Below, one piece after another: positions 47,003 through 55,742 of a stretch of DNA of 64,000 nt (positions are counted from its first letter, which is position 1; each line of letters opens with the position of its first letter). A program made the position numbers and the translations under genes. The DNA is taken from positions 4,082-68,081 of the forward strand of contig DIPH01000042.1 in assembly GCA_002424045.1 (NCBI GenBank), read 5' to 3'. Source of the stretch: Firmicutes bacterium UBA5493. GTDB lineage: Bacteria > Bacillota > Limnochordia > Darwinibacteriales > Darwinibacteriaceae. Under the pieces are notes generated by a model that worked only from the letters and a program-made list of their open reading frames with translations, was not told the DNA's origin and did not search any database.

Positions 47003-48203
47003 ACACAGATTGGTTGCATGTGTTCACAAGCTCTATGATCTCATCTAAGTGGGCTATGGCTACGTCAGTGAGCTCAGCGTCAATGTGCCCTGCGTTCACA
47101 TTATTGTGAAGGATCTGACGCACCTTATCTTGGGACATGCCTTCACGATAGGGCCTGGTTTCCAGCAAGGACGCGGTAATGTCTGCGACAGCCATGAGAC
47201 GAGCTTCTAGTTCCAAATCTGGAGCGCTTAGCCCAAAGGGATAGCCTGTTCCGTTGAGTCTTTCATGGTGGAACGCTGCCCAGCCGGCTAGGCCCTTCGC
47301 ATCTGGTCCGATACCTTTAATCAAGTGGTAAGTGTGGTAGGTATGTTGTTTCATTACAGTTCTTTGCTGCTTGCTGAGGGGTCCTGGATACATGAGGATT
47401 TCATCGGGGATAGCTAGTTTCCCAATGTCATGGAGCAACCCTGCTATTTTTATCATCCGCACCTTCTCTTCAGGCATATGTAACTTGGTCGCCAATAAAC
47501 CCACCACGTTGGTCACGCCTTGGGAATGATGGCCGGTGAATGGAGACTTGGAGTCAACTAAAATGGTCATCAGTTGGGCAAGCTCTTCTAGTTCTTCGAG
47601 GCTGAGCACCCGTTTGAAGTCCTCGCCGTCATCAAAGAAGTGATATCGGCCGTATTCCAGATCCAGCCAAAAACTGGGGATCTGAGCTAAGCCATGCAAT
47701 GCATCAACGACGTCAGGACTAAAAATGCGTCGGGCTTTACGCTTAAAATACTGGAGTAGACTCTCTACTTGGGCGAGGGAGTAAAGTTTCTTGTTCAATA
47801 GCATGTCGACACGGTCCGCCACATGGATGATGGCCGGTATGATTCTCAAGTCAGATGAGTAATAATCATGGTGTTCTAGCACATTGAGGGCGAAGGAGCC
47901 AAAGGTCTGCGTAGATTGCAAGAGACTATGACCTTTTCGGCAATGGGGGGAGATTTTGCTGGCCTTCGGCTCAAGATCAGCTAACCACAACTGTTCTGCA
48001 TCGGTCATGACACCAATATCATGAAGGAGGGCGCTTAACACAAGCTCAGTAAGTTCTCCCTGGCCGAGTGTTAGTGCTTTGCCCAGGCGAAAGGAAGTAT
48101 GCGCTACTCTTTCGGCATGGGCCAAAAAGGTTAAGTTGTTTAGGTCGGCAGCCCGGGAGAAACTAGCGAGGGTGGAGATTAGATCTGCTTCAATCCGTAT
48201 CAA
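47001..48203 (-). CDS. Double HD-domain protein with C-terminal HD-GYP
   Basis: A 400-residue cytoplasmic protein. The start is TTG 48203, six nt after GAGGTG; a GTG three codons before sits in the ribosome site. The first HD domain (about 20-180) has LLHDIGVMTD and LEHHDYYSSD but no GYP. The second (about 210-395) has LLHDIGKLAIP and HHERLNGTGYP, a full HD-GYP motif, so it should hydrolyse cyclic-di-GMP. It resembles two-HD response proteins without a receiver domain. It is divergent from the chromate transporter genes. Confidence 0.85.
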   Translation of the reverse strand: MIRIEADLISTLASFSRAADLNNLTFLAHAERVAHTSFRLGKALTLGQGELTELVLSALLHDIGVMTDAEQLWLADLEPKASKISPHCRKGHSLLQSTQTFGSFALNVLEHHDYYSSDLRIIPAIIHVADRVDMLLNKKLYSLAQVESLLQYFKRKARRIFSPDVVDALHGLAQIPSFWLDLEYGRYHFFDDGEDFKRVLSLEELEELAQLMTILVDSKSPFTGHHSQGVTNVVGLLATKLHMPEEKVRMIKIAGLLHDIGKLAIPDEILMYPGPLSKQQRTVMKQHTYHTYHLIKGIGPDAKGLAGWAAFHHERLNGTGYPFGLSAPDLELEARLMAVADITASLLETRPYREGMSQDKVRQILHNNVNAGHIDAELTDVAIAHLDEIIELVNTCNQSV

Positions 48204-48253
48204 TACATTCACCTCAGTTAAGAATCATTCCATAGAAACAGGGGAGTATCAAC

Positions 48254-48808
48254 ATGATCCAAAAATTGCATGGTTATTGGAAGCTGTTTATTGTTTTTTT
48301 TCGCATCGGTCTATTTACATTTGGCGGTGGCTTTGCCATGCTGCCATTAATTGAAAATGAGATAGTTGATGTCCACGGTTGGGCCGAGAGGGAGGAGATT
48401 CTAGATATCTTTGCCTTGGCCCAGTCCGTTCCGGGTGCTATCGCGGTCAACACCGCGGTCTTTATCGGGCTCAGGCTGCACGGATTCTGGGGAGGCCTTG
48501 CGGCACTTTTCGGTGTGATCACTCCGTCCATTGCAATCATTCTCATCATAGCACAGTTGTTTTCCCAGTTTCAATCAAATTTACATTTGTCCCGAGCCTT
48601 TTCTGGTGTGAAGGCGGCTGTTGTGGGCTTGATTGCAGCTGCAGCCCTCCGCGCAGGGCGCGGAGCCATCATCGACCGTTTCGGTCTTGTGGTGGCTGCT
48701 GTAGCATTTGTCCTGAGCGTTTCTGGAGTCATCCCCGTAGTTTGGGTGATCATTCTTGGAGGCTGCGGTGGCATCTTGTACTACAAACGAAAGGGGGAAA
48801 TTAGGTGA
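48254..48808 (+). CDS. Chromate transporter subunit, N-terminal-half type
   Basis: A 184-residue protein with about five helices and the CHR signature: FFRIGLFTFGGGFAMLPLIE, then ALAQSVPGAIAVNTAVFIG. In Bacillota the transporter is often two short proteins, each half of ChrA, forming a heterodimer. The family exports chromate or related anions such as sulfate. ATG 48254 follows AGGGGAG. It overlaps the second half by four nt (GTGA). Confidence 0.88.
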   Translation: MIQKLHGYWKLFIVFFRIGLFTFGGGFAMLPLIENEIVDVHGWAEREEILDIFALAQSVPGAIAVNTAVFIGLRLHGFWGGLAALFGVITPSIAIILIIAQLFSQFQSNLHLSRAFSGVKAAVVGLIAAAALRAGRGAIIDRFGLVVAAVAFVLSVSGVIPVVWVIILGGCGGILYYKRKGEIR

Positions 48809-49344
48809 TCCTCCTGCAATTATTCGGTGGCTTCTTCAAAATTGGCCTTTTTACCCTAGGTGGCGGATACGCCATGTTAGCTTTGATCAAACAGGAAATT
48901 GTCCGCTACAATTGGATCACCCCCCAGGAATTTGTGGACATAGTGGGGATTGCGGAGGTGACTCCAGGCCCAATTGCTGTCAATGCCGCCACCTTTGTGG
49001 GTTTCCGTTCCGCAGGTATAAAGGGAGCTTTAGTGGCAACATCAGCAGTTGTCTTGCCGTCTTTAATTAGCGTGATCATTGTCAGTCGCGCCTGGCAGAA
49101 GTATAAAAACTCCCAAACGATTCAATCTATGTTTGCCGGAATTAGGCCTGTTGTGGTAGGCTTGGTTGGGGCGGCCGCCTTCATGGTGGGGACCGCCACC
49201 TTCGACGTTTTAGATTCCTTCAGTCATCAGCTTTGGACTACTGTCTTGGCCGGCGTAACCTTTTATGGTGTGGCTTTCAAAAAGTGGAATCCCATTAGGG
49301 TTATAATCGGCGCAGCCCTTGTGGGTTTGTTGGTTTTTCTATAA
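48805..49344 (+). CDS. Chromate transporter subunit, C-terminal-half type
   Basis: A 179-residue partner with its own CHR signature: FFKIGLFTLGGGYAMLALIK, then GIAEVTPGPIAVNAATFVGF. The start is the GTG overlapping the upstream stop. Both halves are full-length for the short-chain CHR type, so this is a natural pair and not a frameshifted gene. Confidence 0.88.
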   Translation: MILLQLFGGFFKIGLFTLGGGYAMLALIKQEIVRYNWITPQEFVDIVGIAEVTPGPIAVNAATFVGFRSAGIKGALVATSAVVLPSLISVIIVSRAWQKYKNSQTIQSMFAGIRPVVVGLVGAAAFMVGTATFDVLDSFSHQLWTTVLAGVTFYGVAFKKWNPIRVIIGAALVGLLVFL

Positions 49345-49353
49345 ATAATCGTA

Positions 49354-49408
49354 GAAATAGTACCACGGAAGATCTGGCACATCTAGGATCTACGTGGTAT
49401 ACTATTTC
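49354..49408 (+). repeat. Long imperfect inverted repeat containing a promoter
   Basis: GAAATAGTA-CCACG-AAGATC (49354-49374) is mirrored by GATCT-CGTGG-TATACTATTTC (49387-49408) with two small bulges. The right arm carries an extended -10 box, TGG-TATACT (49398-49403), with TGGCAC 17 nt upstream. It lies between the chromate genes and tetR and may act as terminator, operator or both. Confidence 0.55.
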
Positions 49409-49415
49409 CGAAAAG

Positions 49416-49431
49416 GTGACTAGGTGGTCAC
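49416..49431 (+). promoter_or_regulatory. Candidate TetR operator
   Basis: GTGAC-N6-GTCAC lies just downstream of the -10 box and immediately before the tetR ribosome site, the expected place for autoregulation. This is inferred from position and symmetry. Confidence 0.45.
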
Positions 49432-49449
49432 ATTTTGGGGGGTGGAGAC

Positions 49450-50052
49450 GTGCCGAAGCAAACATTCTTCAACTTAGAGCTAGAAAGGCGTCAGGCCATA
49501 ATCAAAGCTGCTGTGGAAGAGTTTGCCCAATTACCATTTGAACAGGCTTCTTTGACCAAGATTGTCGAAAAGTGCGGAATTGCCAAAGGGAGCATGTACC
49601 AGTACTTTGAAGACAAGCGTGATTTGTACTTATATGTTGTTGATCTAGCGTATGAACAGAAAAGAGATTATGTGAGGAAAGCGTTTGAAAAAGGGGGAGA
49701 CATCTTCTCTGTCTTGGAGGAGTACTACCTAGAGTCGTACAGTTTTGCCCGAGATCACCCCCTCTTTCATCAGGTGGCCAACAAGTTCTGGGATAGTAAA
49801 GCAGAGGCACTACAATCAGAATTAGAAAAGGGACGCTTAAGTAGGTCTCATGACTTCGCTCAGTTTTTGGACGATGCCATGACCCAAGGGAAGGTGAACA
49901 AAGCCCTTGACCCAGAAGCGGTGTTTTTTGTTTACCATGCTGTGGGCAAGGAACTCGTTGACCACTTTGATCAGGGACAGAGTGCCCAGTTTCTTAAGAA
50001 AGTGCTGGATGTCTTACGTCTCGGCTTAACGACTCGAAGGGAGGAAGTGTGA
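49450..50052 (+). CDS. TetR/AcrR-family transcriptional regulator
   Basis: A 200-residue protein. GTG 49450 follows GGGGGGTGGAG; a start five codons earlier lies within that site. The N-terminal helix-turn-helix is typical: RRQAIIKAAVEEFAQLPFEQ, SLTKIVEKCGIAKGSMYQYF and EDKRDLYLYVVD. The C-terminal ligand domain is unassigned. Its stop overlaps the start of the binding-protein gene (TGATG), so it probably controls the downstream transporter operon. Confidence 0.9.
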   Translation: MPKQTFFNLELERRQAIIKAAVEEFAQLPFEQASLTKIVEKCGIAKGSMYQYFEDKRDLYLYVVDLAYEQKRDYVRKAFEKGGDIFSVLEEYYLESYSFARDHPLFHQVANKFWDSKAEALQSELEKGRLSRSHDFAQFLDDAMTQGKVNKALDPEAVFFVYHAVGKELVDHFDQGQSAQFLKKVLDVLRLGLTTRREEV

Positions 50053-51530
50053 TGTACAAGCGTATGCTGTTTTCCGTAGTAGTGGCTATGATCACGATCT
50101 TGTTGGTGGGGGGTCCTGGTTTGGCGCAGGTGCTCAATATTGCTATTCCTCAGGATCCCGATAGCTTTGATCCAGTAAAGACAGTGGCAGCTGCCACCGG
50201 TGAAGTAGCATTTAATATCTACGAAGGATTAGTGAAGGCGACGCCACAAGGCGAGGTTGAAGGAGCCTTAGCAACCCACTGGACCATTAATGATACGGGC
50301 ACGGTCTATACCTTTTATCTCAGGGAGGCCTTCTTTCATGACGGAACCCCAGTGACCTTGGATGATGTGGTTTCTGCCCTAAATAGGGCCCGGGATCCGA
50401 AAATTGCGGTGCGGGCCGGTGAGTTAAGTATGATTAAGGATGTACATCCCATAGAAACCGGGGTGCAAATCGAACTCCATGAACCAAACGGAGCCTTTAT
50501 TTACACTCTCGCAGAGGTATATGCCTCTATCTATCCTGCCCACGCCCTTGATTTGGCCCGCAGGCCTGTGGGAACTGGTCCTTACCAACTGCAGGAATGG
50601 GTGCCAAATCAAGGGTTGGAGCTTCGCAGATTTGATCAGCATTGGTCTGGCAAGATACCCTACTTTGAACAGGCAAACTTCATGATCATCCCTGACGAAA
50701 ACAGTATGGTCCTCAATCTCAAAGCGGGTCGGGTGAATCTCATACCTCGCTTGGAAGTAGCAGTGCTCCATCAAGTGGAAAACGATCCAAACCTTGTGAT
50801 TTTATCATCACCCATGAACCTTGTGCAGGTTTTTTCCATCAACAATGCCAGACCACCCTTTGATGATCTCAGGGTGCGTAAGGCTTTGGCCCTTGGCACT
50901 AATCGTGAGGAGATTCTCCACGGAGCCGCTTGGGGTCGCGGAACACTACTGGACAGTGCCCTAAGCCCTAGTATGGCGAGCTTTTACAATGATAGTCTCC
51001 ATGAGGTGTACCCCTACGATCCCCAGAGAGCCAAAGAATTGCTGGAAGAAGCGGGGCAGGAAGATTTGCAGTTGGTCCTAACCCTACCGGCCAACTATCC
51101 ACTCCATGTGCAGGCGGGCGAACTTGTGGCTGAACAGTGGAAGGCCCTAGGAATTCAAGTGGACTTGCAGATCGTCGAATGGGGCACCTGGTTAGAAAGG
51201 GTTTATACACAGCGTGATTATGATGTCTCCGTCATTGGACTTGCTGGTCGCTTGGATCCCCATGCCATCTTGGTGCGTTATACAACGGGTAATAGTCGCA
51301 ATTTCTTTAACTTCTCTAACACGCGGTATGATGAGCTGATTCGGCTCGGCCTCAAAACGGTGGGTAGCGAGCGTCGCGAGGTTTATCTAGAGGCTCAAGA
51401 GATCTTGGCCCAGGAACTTCCTGGAGTATTCATCATGGATCCTCCTCAGATTGCGGCCATGACCAGGGGAGTCCAGGGCTTCAAAAACTATCCGACCTAT
51501 GTAGTGGATGTGGCCAGTCTATACAAGTAA
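50052..51530 (+). CDS. ABC transporter substrate-binding protein, family 5
   Basis: A 492-residue exported protein: signal peptide (MLFSVVVAMITILLVGGPGL), then LNIAIPQDPDSFDPVKTVAA, EGLVKATPQGEVEGALATHW and TFYLREAFFHDGTPVTLDDV, the SBP_bac_5 signature of DppA/OppA/NikA proteins. No lipobox Cys is seen, so it may be soluble or anchored by its uncleaved signal. Ligand: peptide, nickel chelate or similar. ATG 50052 follows GGGAGGAAG. Confidence 0.88.
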   Translation: MYKRMLFSVVVAMITILLVGGPGLAQVLNIAIPQDPDSFDPVKTVAAATGEVAFNIYEGLVKATPQGEVEGALATHWTINDTGTVYTFYLREAFFHDGTPVTLDDVVSALNRARDPKIAVRAGELSMIKDVHPIETGVQIELHEPNGAFIYTLAEVYASIYPAHALDLARRPVGTGPYQLQEWVPNQGLELRRFDQHWSGKIPYFEQANFMIIPDENSMVLNLKAGRVNLIPRLEVAVLHQVENDPNLVILSSPMNLVQVFSINNARPPFDDLRVRKALALGTNREEILHGAAWGRGTLLDSALSPSMASFYNDSLHEVYPYDPQRAKELLEEAGQEDLQLVLTLPANYPLHVQAGELVAEQWKALGIQVDLQIVEWGTWLERVYTQRDYDVSVIGLAGRLDPHAILVRYTTGNSRNFFNFSNTRYDELIRLGLKTVGSERREVYLEAQEILAQELPGVFIMDPPQIAAMTRGVQGFKNYPTYVVDVASLYK

Positions 51531-51548
51531 AAGGGGTTTGATGGTGGC

Positions 51549-52469
51549 ATGAAGCGTTATCTGCTGCAGAAAACGGGAGGTTTCTTGATCACTCTGGTTT
51601 TGGTAAGTATCTTAACATTTTTCATTGTACAGGTCTTGCCGGGCGATCCAGCCCTCCTAATGTTGGGAACGGAAGGGACACCTGAGGTGTATGCCAGGTT
51701 ACGAAATGAGATGGGCCTGGAAAGACCTCTTTTAGAACGCTATCTGCGTTGGCTTTTGAGTTTTCTTCAAGGTCAGTGGGGAAACTCCTGGCGCTATTCC
51801 ATGCCCGTTCGGGGGCTGGTAGCACGGGCTTTTCCTTTGTCCTTAAGTCTTGCTTTTTTGGCCGTGGGAGTGGCTTTGCTTGTGGCCACTCCTGCAGGCA
51901 TGTTTATGGCAGCTAAGCCCAGGAGCTTCGCGGCCCGGTTTATGTCCGTGACAACCCTGGTAGGATTAGGCCTTCCCCAGTTTTGGGTGGGCCTTTTACT
52001 GATCCAGGTCTTTGCAGTTAGCCTCGGACTGTTGCCTGCAGGTGGGGGCTCGTCTCCGGTGAGCCTCCTTCTCCCTACACTGACCCTGGCAATACCGAGG
52101 GCGGCCATTTTAAGCCGCTTTATGCGGGTGGGTATGGCAGATGCACTCAAGCAGGACTACATTCGCACGGCTAAAGCCAAGGGGGTTGCCGAGGGTACCT
52201 TATTCTTCAAACATGCCCTGCGCAACGGCTCATTGGCTGCCTTCACAGTGGCGGGTTTACAGTTTGCCCAGCTCCTAGCGGGGACAATAGTAGTTGAGCA
52301 GGTCTTTGGCCTTCCCGGTGTTGGGCAACTCCTTTTGAATGGAGTCTTTCAGAGGGATCTACCCGTGGTCCAAGCGGTAGTCATGGTTATTGTGTTTTTA
52401 ATTCTCCTTTTTGACCTTGCCTTTGATCTGGGTCTTGGCGTTTTGGATCCAAGAATACGTTATGAATAG
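51549..52469 (+). CDS. ABC transporter permease, DppB/NikB type
   Basis: A 306-residue protein with six predicted helices. The opening KTGGFLITLVLVSILTFFIV and FIVQVLPGDPALLMLG are family hallmarks. The EAA-like loop is DYIRTAKAKGVAEGTLFFKH, followed by VVEQVFGLPGVGQLLLNGVF. It pairs with the DppC-type subunit 10 nt downstream and starts 18 nt after the binding-protein gene. Confidence 0.92.
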   Translation: MKRYLLQKTGGFLITLVLVSILTFFIVQVLPGDPALLMLGTEGTPEVYARLRNEMGLERPLLERYLRWLLSFLQGQWGNSWRYSMPVRGLVARAFPLSLSLAFLAVGVALLVATPAGMFMAAKPRSFAARFMSVTTLVGLGLPQFWVGLLLIQVFAVSLGLLPAGGGSSPVSLLLPTLTLAIPRAAILSRFMRVGMADALKQDYIRTAKAKGVAEGTLFFKHALRNGSLAAFTVAGLQFAQLLAGTIVVEQVFGLPGVGQLLLNGVFQRDLPVVQAVVMVIVFLILLFDLAFDLGLGVLDPRIRYE

Positions 52470-52479
52470 GGGGTGACCC

Positions 52480-53283
52480 ATGGATACTCGCAGATGGGGT
52501 ATGATCTTGATTGGTCTGATTGTTGCTCTAACGATTTTAGGTTACATCTATACTCCCTACGATCCAAACGAAGTACGCGTGATGGAGAGGTTTGAGTCCC
52601 CTGGGCGGGATCACCTTCTGGGCACCGATCATTTTGGCCGGGATGTCCTGAGCAGGATTTTGGTTGGGGGTCGCATCTCCCTTCTCATTGGCATCGCGGC
52701 TGTAGCCTTGGGATCTGCCGTAGGTACTCTTTTAGGCCTTCTTGCTGGCTTTCGTGGCGGTTTGTGGGAGGAGTTTTTGATGAGGACGAGCACCGCCCTG
52801 CAGGCCTTCCCCAGTATTCTTCTTGCCCTACTTTTTGCCACGATCTGGGAACCGGGAGTGCAGGTGGTGTTGTGGTCCATCACCTTTGGCAATATCCCCT
52901 ATTTTCTGCGCTTGACCAGAAATCAAGTGCTGAGTATTAGAAAGCGACCCTATGTGGAAGCAGCCCGGGCCCTTGGAGCGAGGGATCGGGGCATTATGCT
53001 ACGCCATATTATCCCGAACCTTAAGGACGCCCTCTTGATTCAGTTCACTGTGAGCTTGGCAGGGGCAATCTTGGTAGAAGCCTCCCTAAGCTACTTGGGC
53101 GTCGGCATTCAGCCGCCGGCGGCAAGTTGGGGGCGGATGCTTCGGGAAGCGCAAGGCTATGCGTCCTTGGCCCCCTGGGGCGTGTTAGCTCCAGGTCTTT
53201 TCATCGCGGTGACTGTCCTTGGATTTAACCTTTTAGGAGATACCTGGATTTTCAGGAGGGAAGATGTACTGAAGCGAGAATAA
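52480..53283 (+). CDS. ABC transporter permease, DppC/NikC type
   Basis: A 267-residue protein with about six helices, with HLLGTDHFGRDVLSRILVGG near the N-terminus, an EAA loop PYVEAARALGARDRGIMLRH and VEASLSYLGVGIQPPAASWG. It forms the heterodimeric channel with the DppB-type subunit. The usual OppD/OppF ATPase genes do not follow; the next gene is an ABC-2 ATPase of a different class after 45 nt. Confidence 0.92.
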   Translation: MDTRRWGMILIGLIVALTILGYIYTPYDPNEVRVMERFESPGRDHLLGTDHFGRDVLSRILVGGRISLLIGIAAVALGSAVGTLLGLLAGFRGGLWEEFLMRTSTALQAFPSILLALLFATIWEPGVQVVLWSITFGNIPYFLRLTRNQVLSIRKRPYVEAARALGARDRGIMLRHIIPNLKDALLIQFTVSLAGAILVEASLSYLGVGIQPPAASWGRMLREAQGYASLAPWGVLAPGLFIAVTVLGFNLLGDTWIFRREDVLKRE

Positions 53284-53328
53284 AGTATAGATTAAACGGT
53301 TTTCAGATTACGCAAAGGGGATGCCGCG

Positions 53329-54075
53329 ATGATTCGACTTAAGGGTGTGTCAAAGCGTTACAGGGGTGCGAGCACCTTCGCTGTACAAGATCTGGATCTA
53401 GAGGTCAGACCAGGGGAAATCTTTGGGTTTCTTGGTCCCAATGGGGCCGGTAAGACTACGACGATCAAGATGATTGTAGGCCTTTTGAAGCCTGATAGAG
53501 GTCAGGTTTCAGTTAATGGCCACGATCTGGCTATGGATCCCATTGCAGCAAAACACTCCATGGGGTTTGTGCCTGACAAGCCCGATTTGTACCCCCGCCT
53601 AACAGGTCTTGAGTACCTAAACCTCATTGGGGATGTCTATGGTGTTGATGGACCAACACGAACAAGACGTCTAGACCACTATTTAGATATGTTTCAGTTG
53701 GGTGCAGTGGTAGGTGACTTAATCCAGAGTTACTCCCGGGGTATGCAGCAAAAACTGGCGCTGACCAGCGCTTTGCTCCACGCTCCAGCTCTTTTCATTC
53801 TTGATGAACCCATGGTGGGTTTAGATCCTAAATCCTCCCATCTATTTAAAGAGATCATGCGTGAGCACGTGAAGCAAGGCAATACAGTCTTCTTTTCTAC
53901 CCATGTATTGGAGGTAGCCGAACAACTCTGCAACCGGGTGGGCATTATTAATCAGGGTAAACTGATTGCCTGTGGAAGCATGGAGGAACTACGGAGAAGT
54001 CCTGGGCATGCCGGTTCAAGCCTGGAGAAGCTCTTTTTAGAGTTGACCGATGAGGGTGGTTTTTATGAAGAATAG
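53329..54075 (+). CDS. ABC-2 type exporter ATP-binding protein
   Basis: A 248-residue ATPase: Walker A LGPNGAGKTTTIKMI (about 35-49), signature YSRGMQQKLALTSAL and Walker B LFILDEPMVGLDPKS. Class and the last third (RVGIINQGKLIACGSMEEL) match ABC-2 exporters such as EcsA/NatA-like systems, not the C-terminally extended Opp ATPases. The partner permease begins 11 nt before its end. Confidence 0.9.
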   Translation: MIRLKGVSKRYRGASTFAVQDLDLEVRPGEIFGFLGPNGAGKTTTIKMIVGLLKPDRGQVSVNGHDLAMDPIAAKHSMGFVPDKPDLYPRLTGLEYLNLIGDVYGVDGPTRTRRLDHYLDMFQLGAVVGDLIQSYSRGMQQKLALTSALLHAPALFILDEPMVGLDPKSSHLFKEIMREHVKQGNTVFFSTHVLEVAEQLCNRVGIINQGKLIACGSMEELRRSPGHAGSSLEKLFLELTDEGGFYEE

Positions 54076-55732
54076 TCTGTGGAGCCTCTACCTGTCGCTA
54101 CTTAATGTTAATTATGGGTGGTCCGCGGGGAAGTACTATTATATCAAAAAGAGGCAGCGCATCTGGGAGCCGATCATAATTGCAGCATCCATTGGCCCCA
54201 CCTTGGTCATGGCTGTGTGGTTTATGTGGGCCTTGACCGAACAACTCTTCTTGGGGGGACTGGCCTTTGGGCAACCCCATTTAGCATTGGTGACTGGGAC
54301 TCTTATGGTTTCCATCCTAAGCCTTTTTTTCGGGTTTTTTTATGTGCTCTCTGCTTTTTATTTCGGCAACGATTTGCCGCTGTTGCTACCTCTGCCTCTT
54401 CGCTCCTGGGAAATCCTCGTGGCTAAACTGGGGGTCATTTTAACAGGGCAATATGTCTTAAATGCACTTTTCTTGCTTCCCATGGGGATCCGCTATGGCT
54501 TGTTGGCCCAAACAGGTCTTGGTTATGTACTTAGCGCGATCGTGGTTTTTCTTGTCTTGCCCGTCATTCCCTTAGTTATCGCTAGCATTCTGGCGGTCTT
54601 GCTGATGCGTTTTGTCAATTTGAGCCGTTACAAGGATAAGCTCACCTTAATCGGCGGTATTCTTCTGCTCGTTGTCGTTCTTGGTTCGACGTATTGGATG
54701 CAGGAAAGCTTCGGCACTGATGACCCTACTGCCCTTATGGAACAGCTCTTAAGTCAGGCAGATGGTTTGATTGTGGCTGTGGGTAGAGTCTTCCCGCCGA
54801 GTGTATGGGCAGCTCAAGCCATGGCTTACGGGCACAACCCCCAGGGTTGGCTCAACCTTCTCTACTTGGTGCTCTGTGGCATTTTGGGTCTGGCGATCTT
54901 GTACCTCCTGGGCGAAAAGGTGTTTATGCAGGGGGTTATCGCTGGCTTAGAGGGAAGCCGGGGAACCGGGAAACGCAAAAGACTAGGTGCAAACCAAGAA
55001 GCAGGAAATCTGTTTGTGACCCTGGTGAGCATCGAGAGGAAACTCTTTTTGCGAGATCCGAACTTTGCCTTAAACGGCCTTGTGGGTTATGTGCTCCTGC
55101 CTGTTATGGCGCTTCTTCCTTTGTTTGGTCAGAATTTGGAGAAAAACCCCTTTGCCACACTGAACTTAGGGGAGATCAATTCACTCTTAATTATCGGCGG
55201 TATAGCCCTCTTCTTCATGATCATGACCTCCTTTTCTATGATACCTTCCACCACCTTCTCCAGGGAAGGCAGGTATTTGTGGATCATTCGCAGCTTACCC
55301 TTGTCCATAAGCCAGATTATCGGTGCGAGAGTGGTTGCAGCTCAAGTGGTGAATACCATCGGTTGTCTCTTGGGGCTAGTCCCCATTGCCTATTTCTTTG
55401 GATGGGGAGTACTGGAGGTGGTCTTTGGAACCGTCTTTGGGATTCTCTTGGCCAGTGTAGTAGCTTTCCTGTTGGCGCTTCTGGACCTCAGCCGTCCCAT
55501 GCTGGATTGGGTGAACCCGGTTAAGGCGGTCAAGTCGAACCTTAATGCTATCATTGGTACCTTTGGCTCCCTTGCTCTAGGTTTTCTTTTGGGTCTACTA
55601 TTCTTCTTCAATAGGCAGACCGGTACCCTATGGCTGATCCCCCTTGAACTTGGTTTTGTCACAGCGCTCTTTGCTGGCCTAGCCCGGCTCTTGGTCACAC
55701 GTGTCGCTCCGAGACTCTGGACTAAGATTTAG
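54065..55732 (+). CDS. ABC-2 type exporter membrane protein
   Basis: A 555-residue protein with about 12 helices. ATG 54065 follows GAGGGTGG; an ATG five codons earlier is less well placed. The opening LSLLNVNYGWSAGKYYYIKK and LPLLLPLPLRSWEILVAKLG resemble large permeases of putative ABC exporters in Bacillota. The substrate is unknown. It overlaps the ATPase gene, so the two form one unit. Confidence 0.8.
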   Translation: MKNSLWSLYLSLLNVNYGWSAGKYYYIKKRQRIWEPIIIAASIGPTLVMAVWFMWALTEQLFLGGLAFGQPHLALVTGTLMVSILSLFFGFFYVLSAFYFGNDLPLLLPLPLRSWEILVAKLGVILTGQYVLNALFLLPMGIRYGLLAQTGLGYVLSAIVVFLVLPVIPLVIASILAVLLMRFVNLSRYKDKLTLIGGILLLVVVLGSTYWMQESFGTDDPTALMEQLLSQADGLIVAVGRVFPPSVWAAQAMAYGHNPQGWLNLLYLVLCGILGLAILYLLGEKVFMQGVIAGLEGSRGTGKRKRLGANQEAGNLFVTLVSIERKLFLRDPNFALNGLVGYVLLPVMALLPLFGQNLEKNPFATLNLGEINSLLIIGGIALFFMIMTSFSMIPSTTFSREGRYLWIIRSLPLSISQIIGARVVAAQVVNTIGCLLGLVPIAYFFGWGVLEVVFGTVFGILLASVVAFLLALLDLSRPMLDWVNPVKAVKSNLNAIIGTFGSLALGFLLGLLFFFNRQTGTLWLIPLELGFVTALFAGLARLLVTRVAPRLWTKI

Positions 55733-55742
55733 GAGGTTTGTT

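Noticed and set aside
48254..49344. Chromate transporter split by a frameshift
   Set aside because: Each half has its own full CHR motif, start and overlap signal; two-gene short CHR transporters are normal in Bacillota.
54805..55524. 239-codon frame overlapping the ABC-2 permease
   Set aside because: Out-of-frame shadow; composition rich in Ser, Arg, His and Cys, unlike a real membrane or soluble protein, while the permease frame is coherent.
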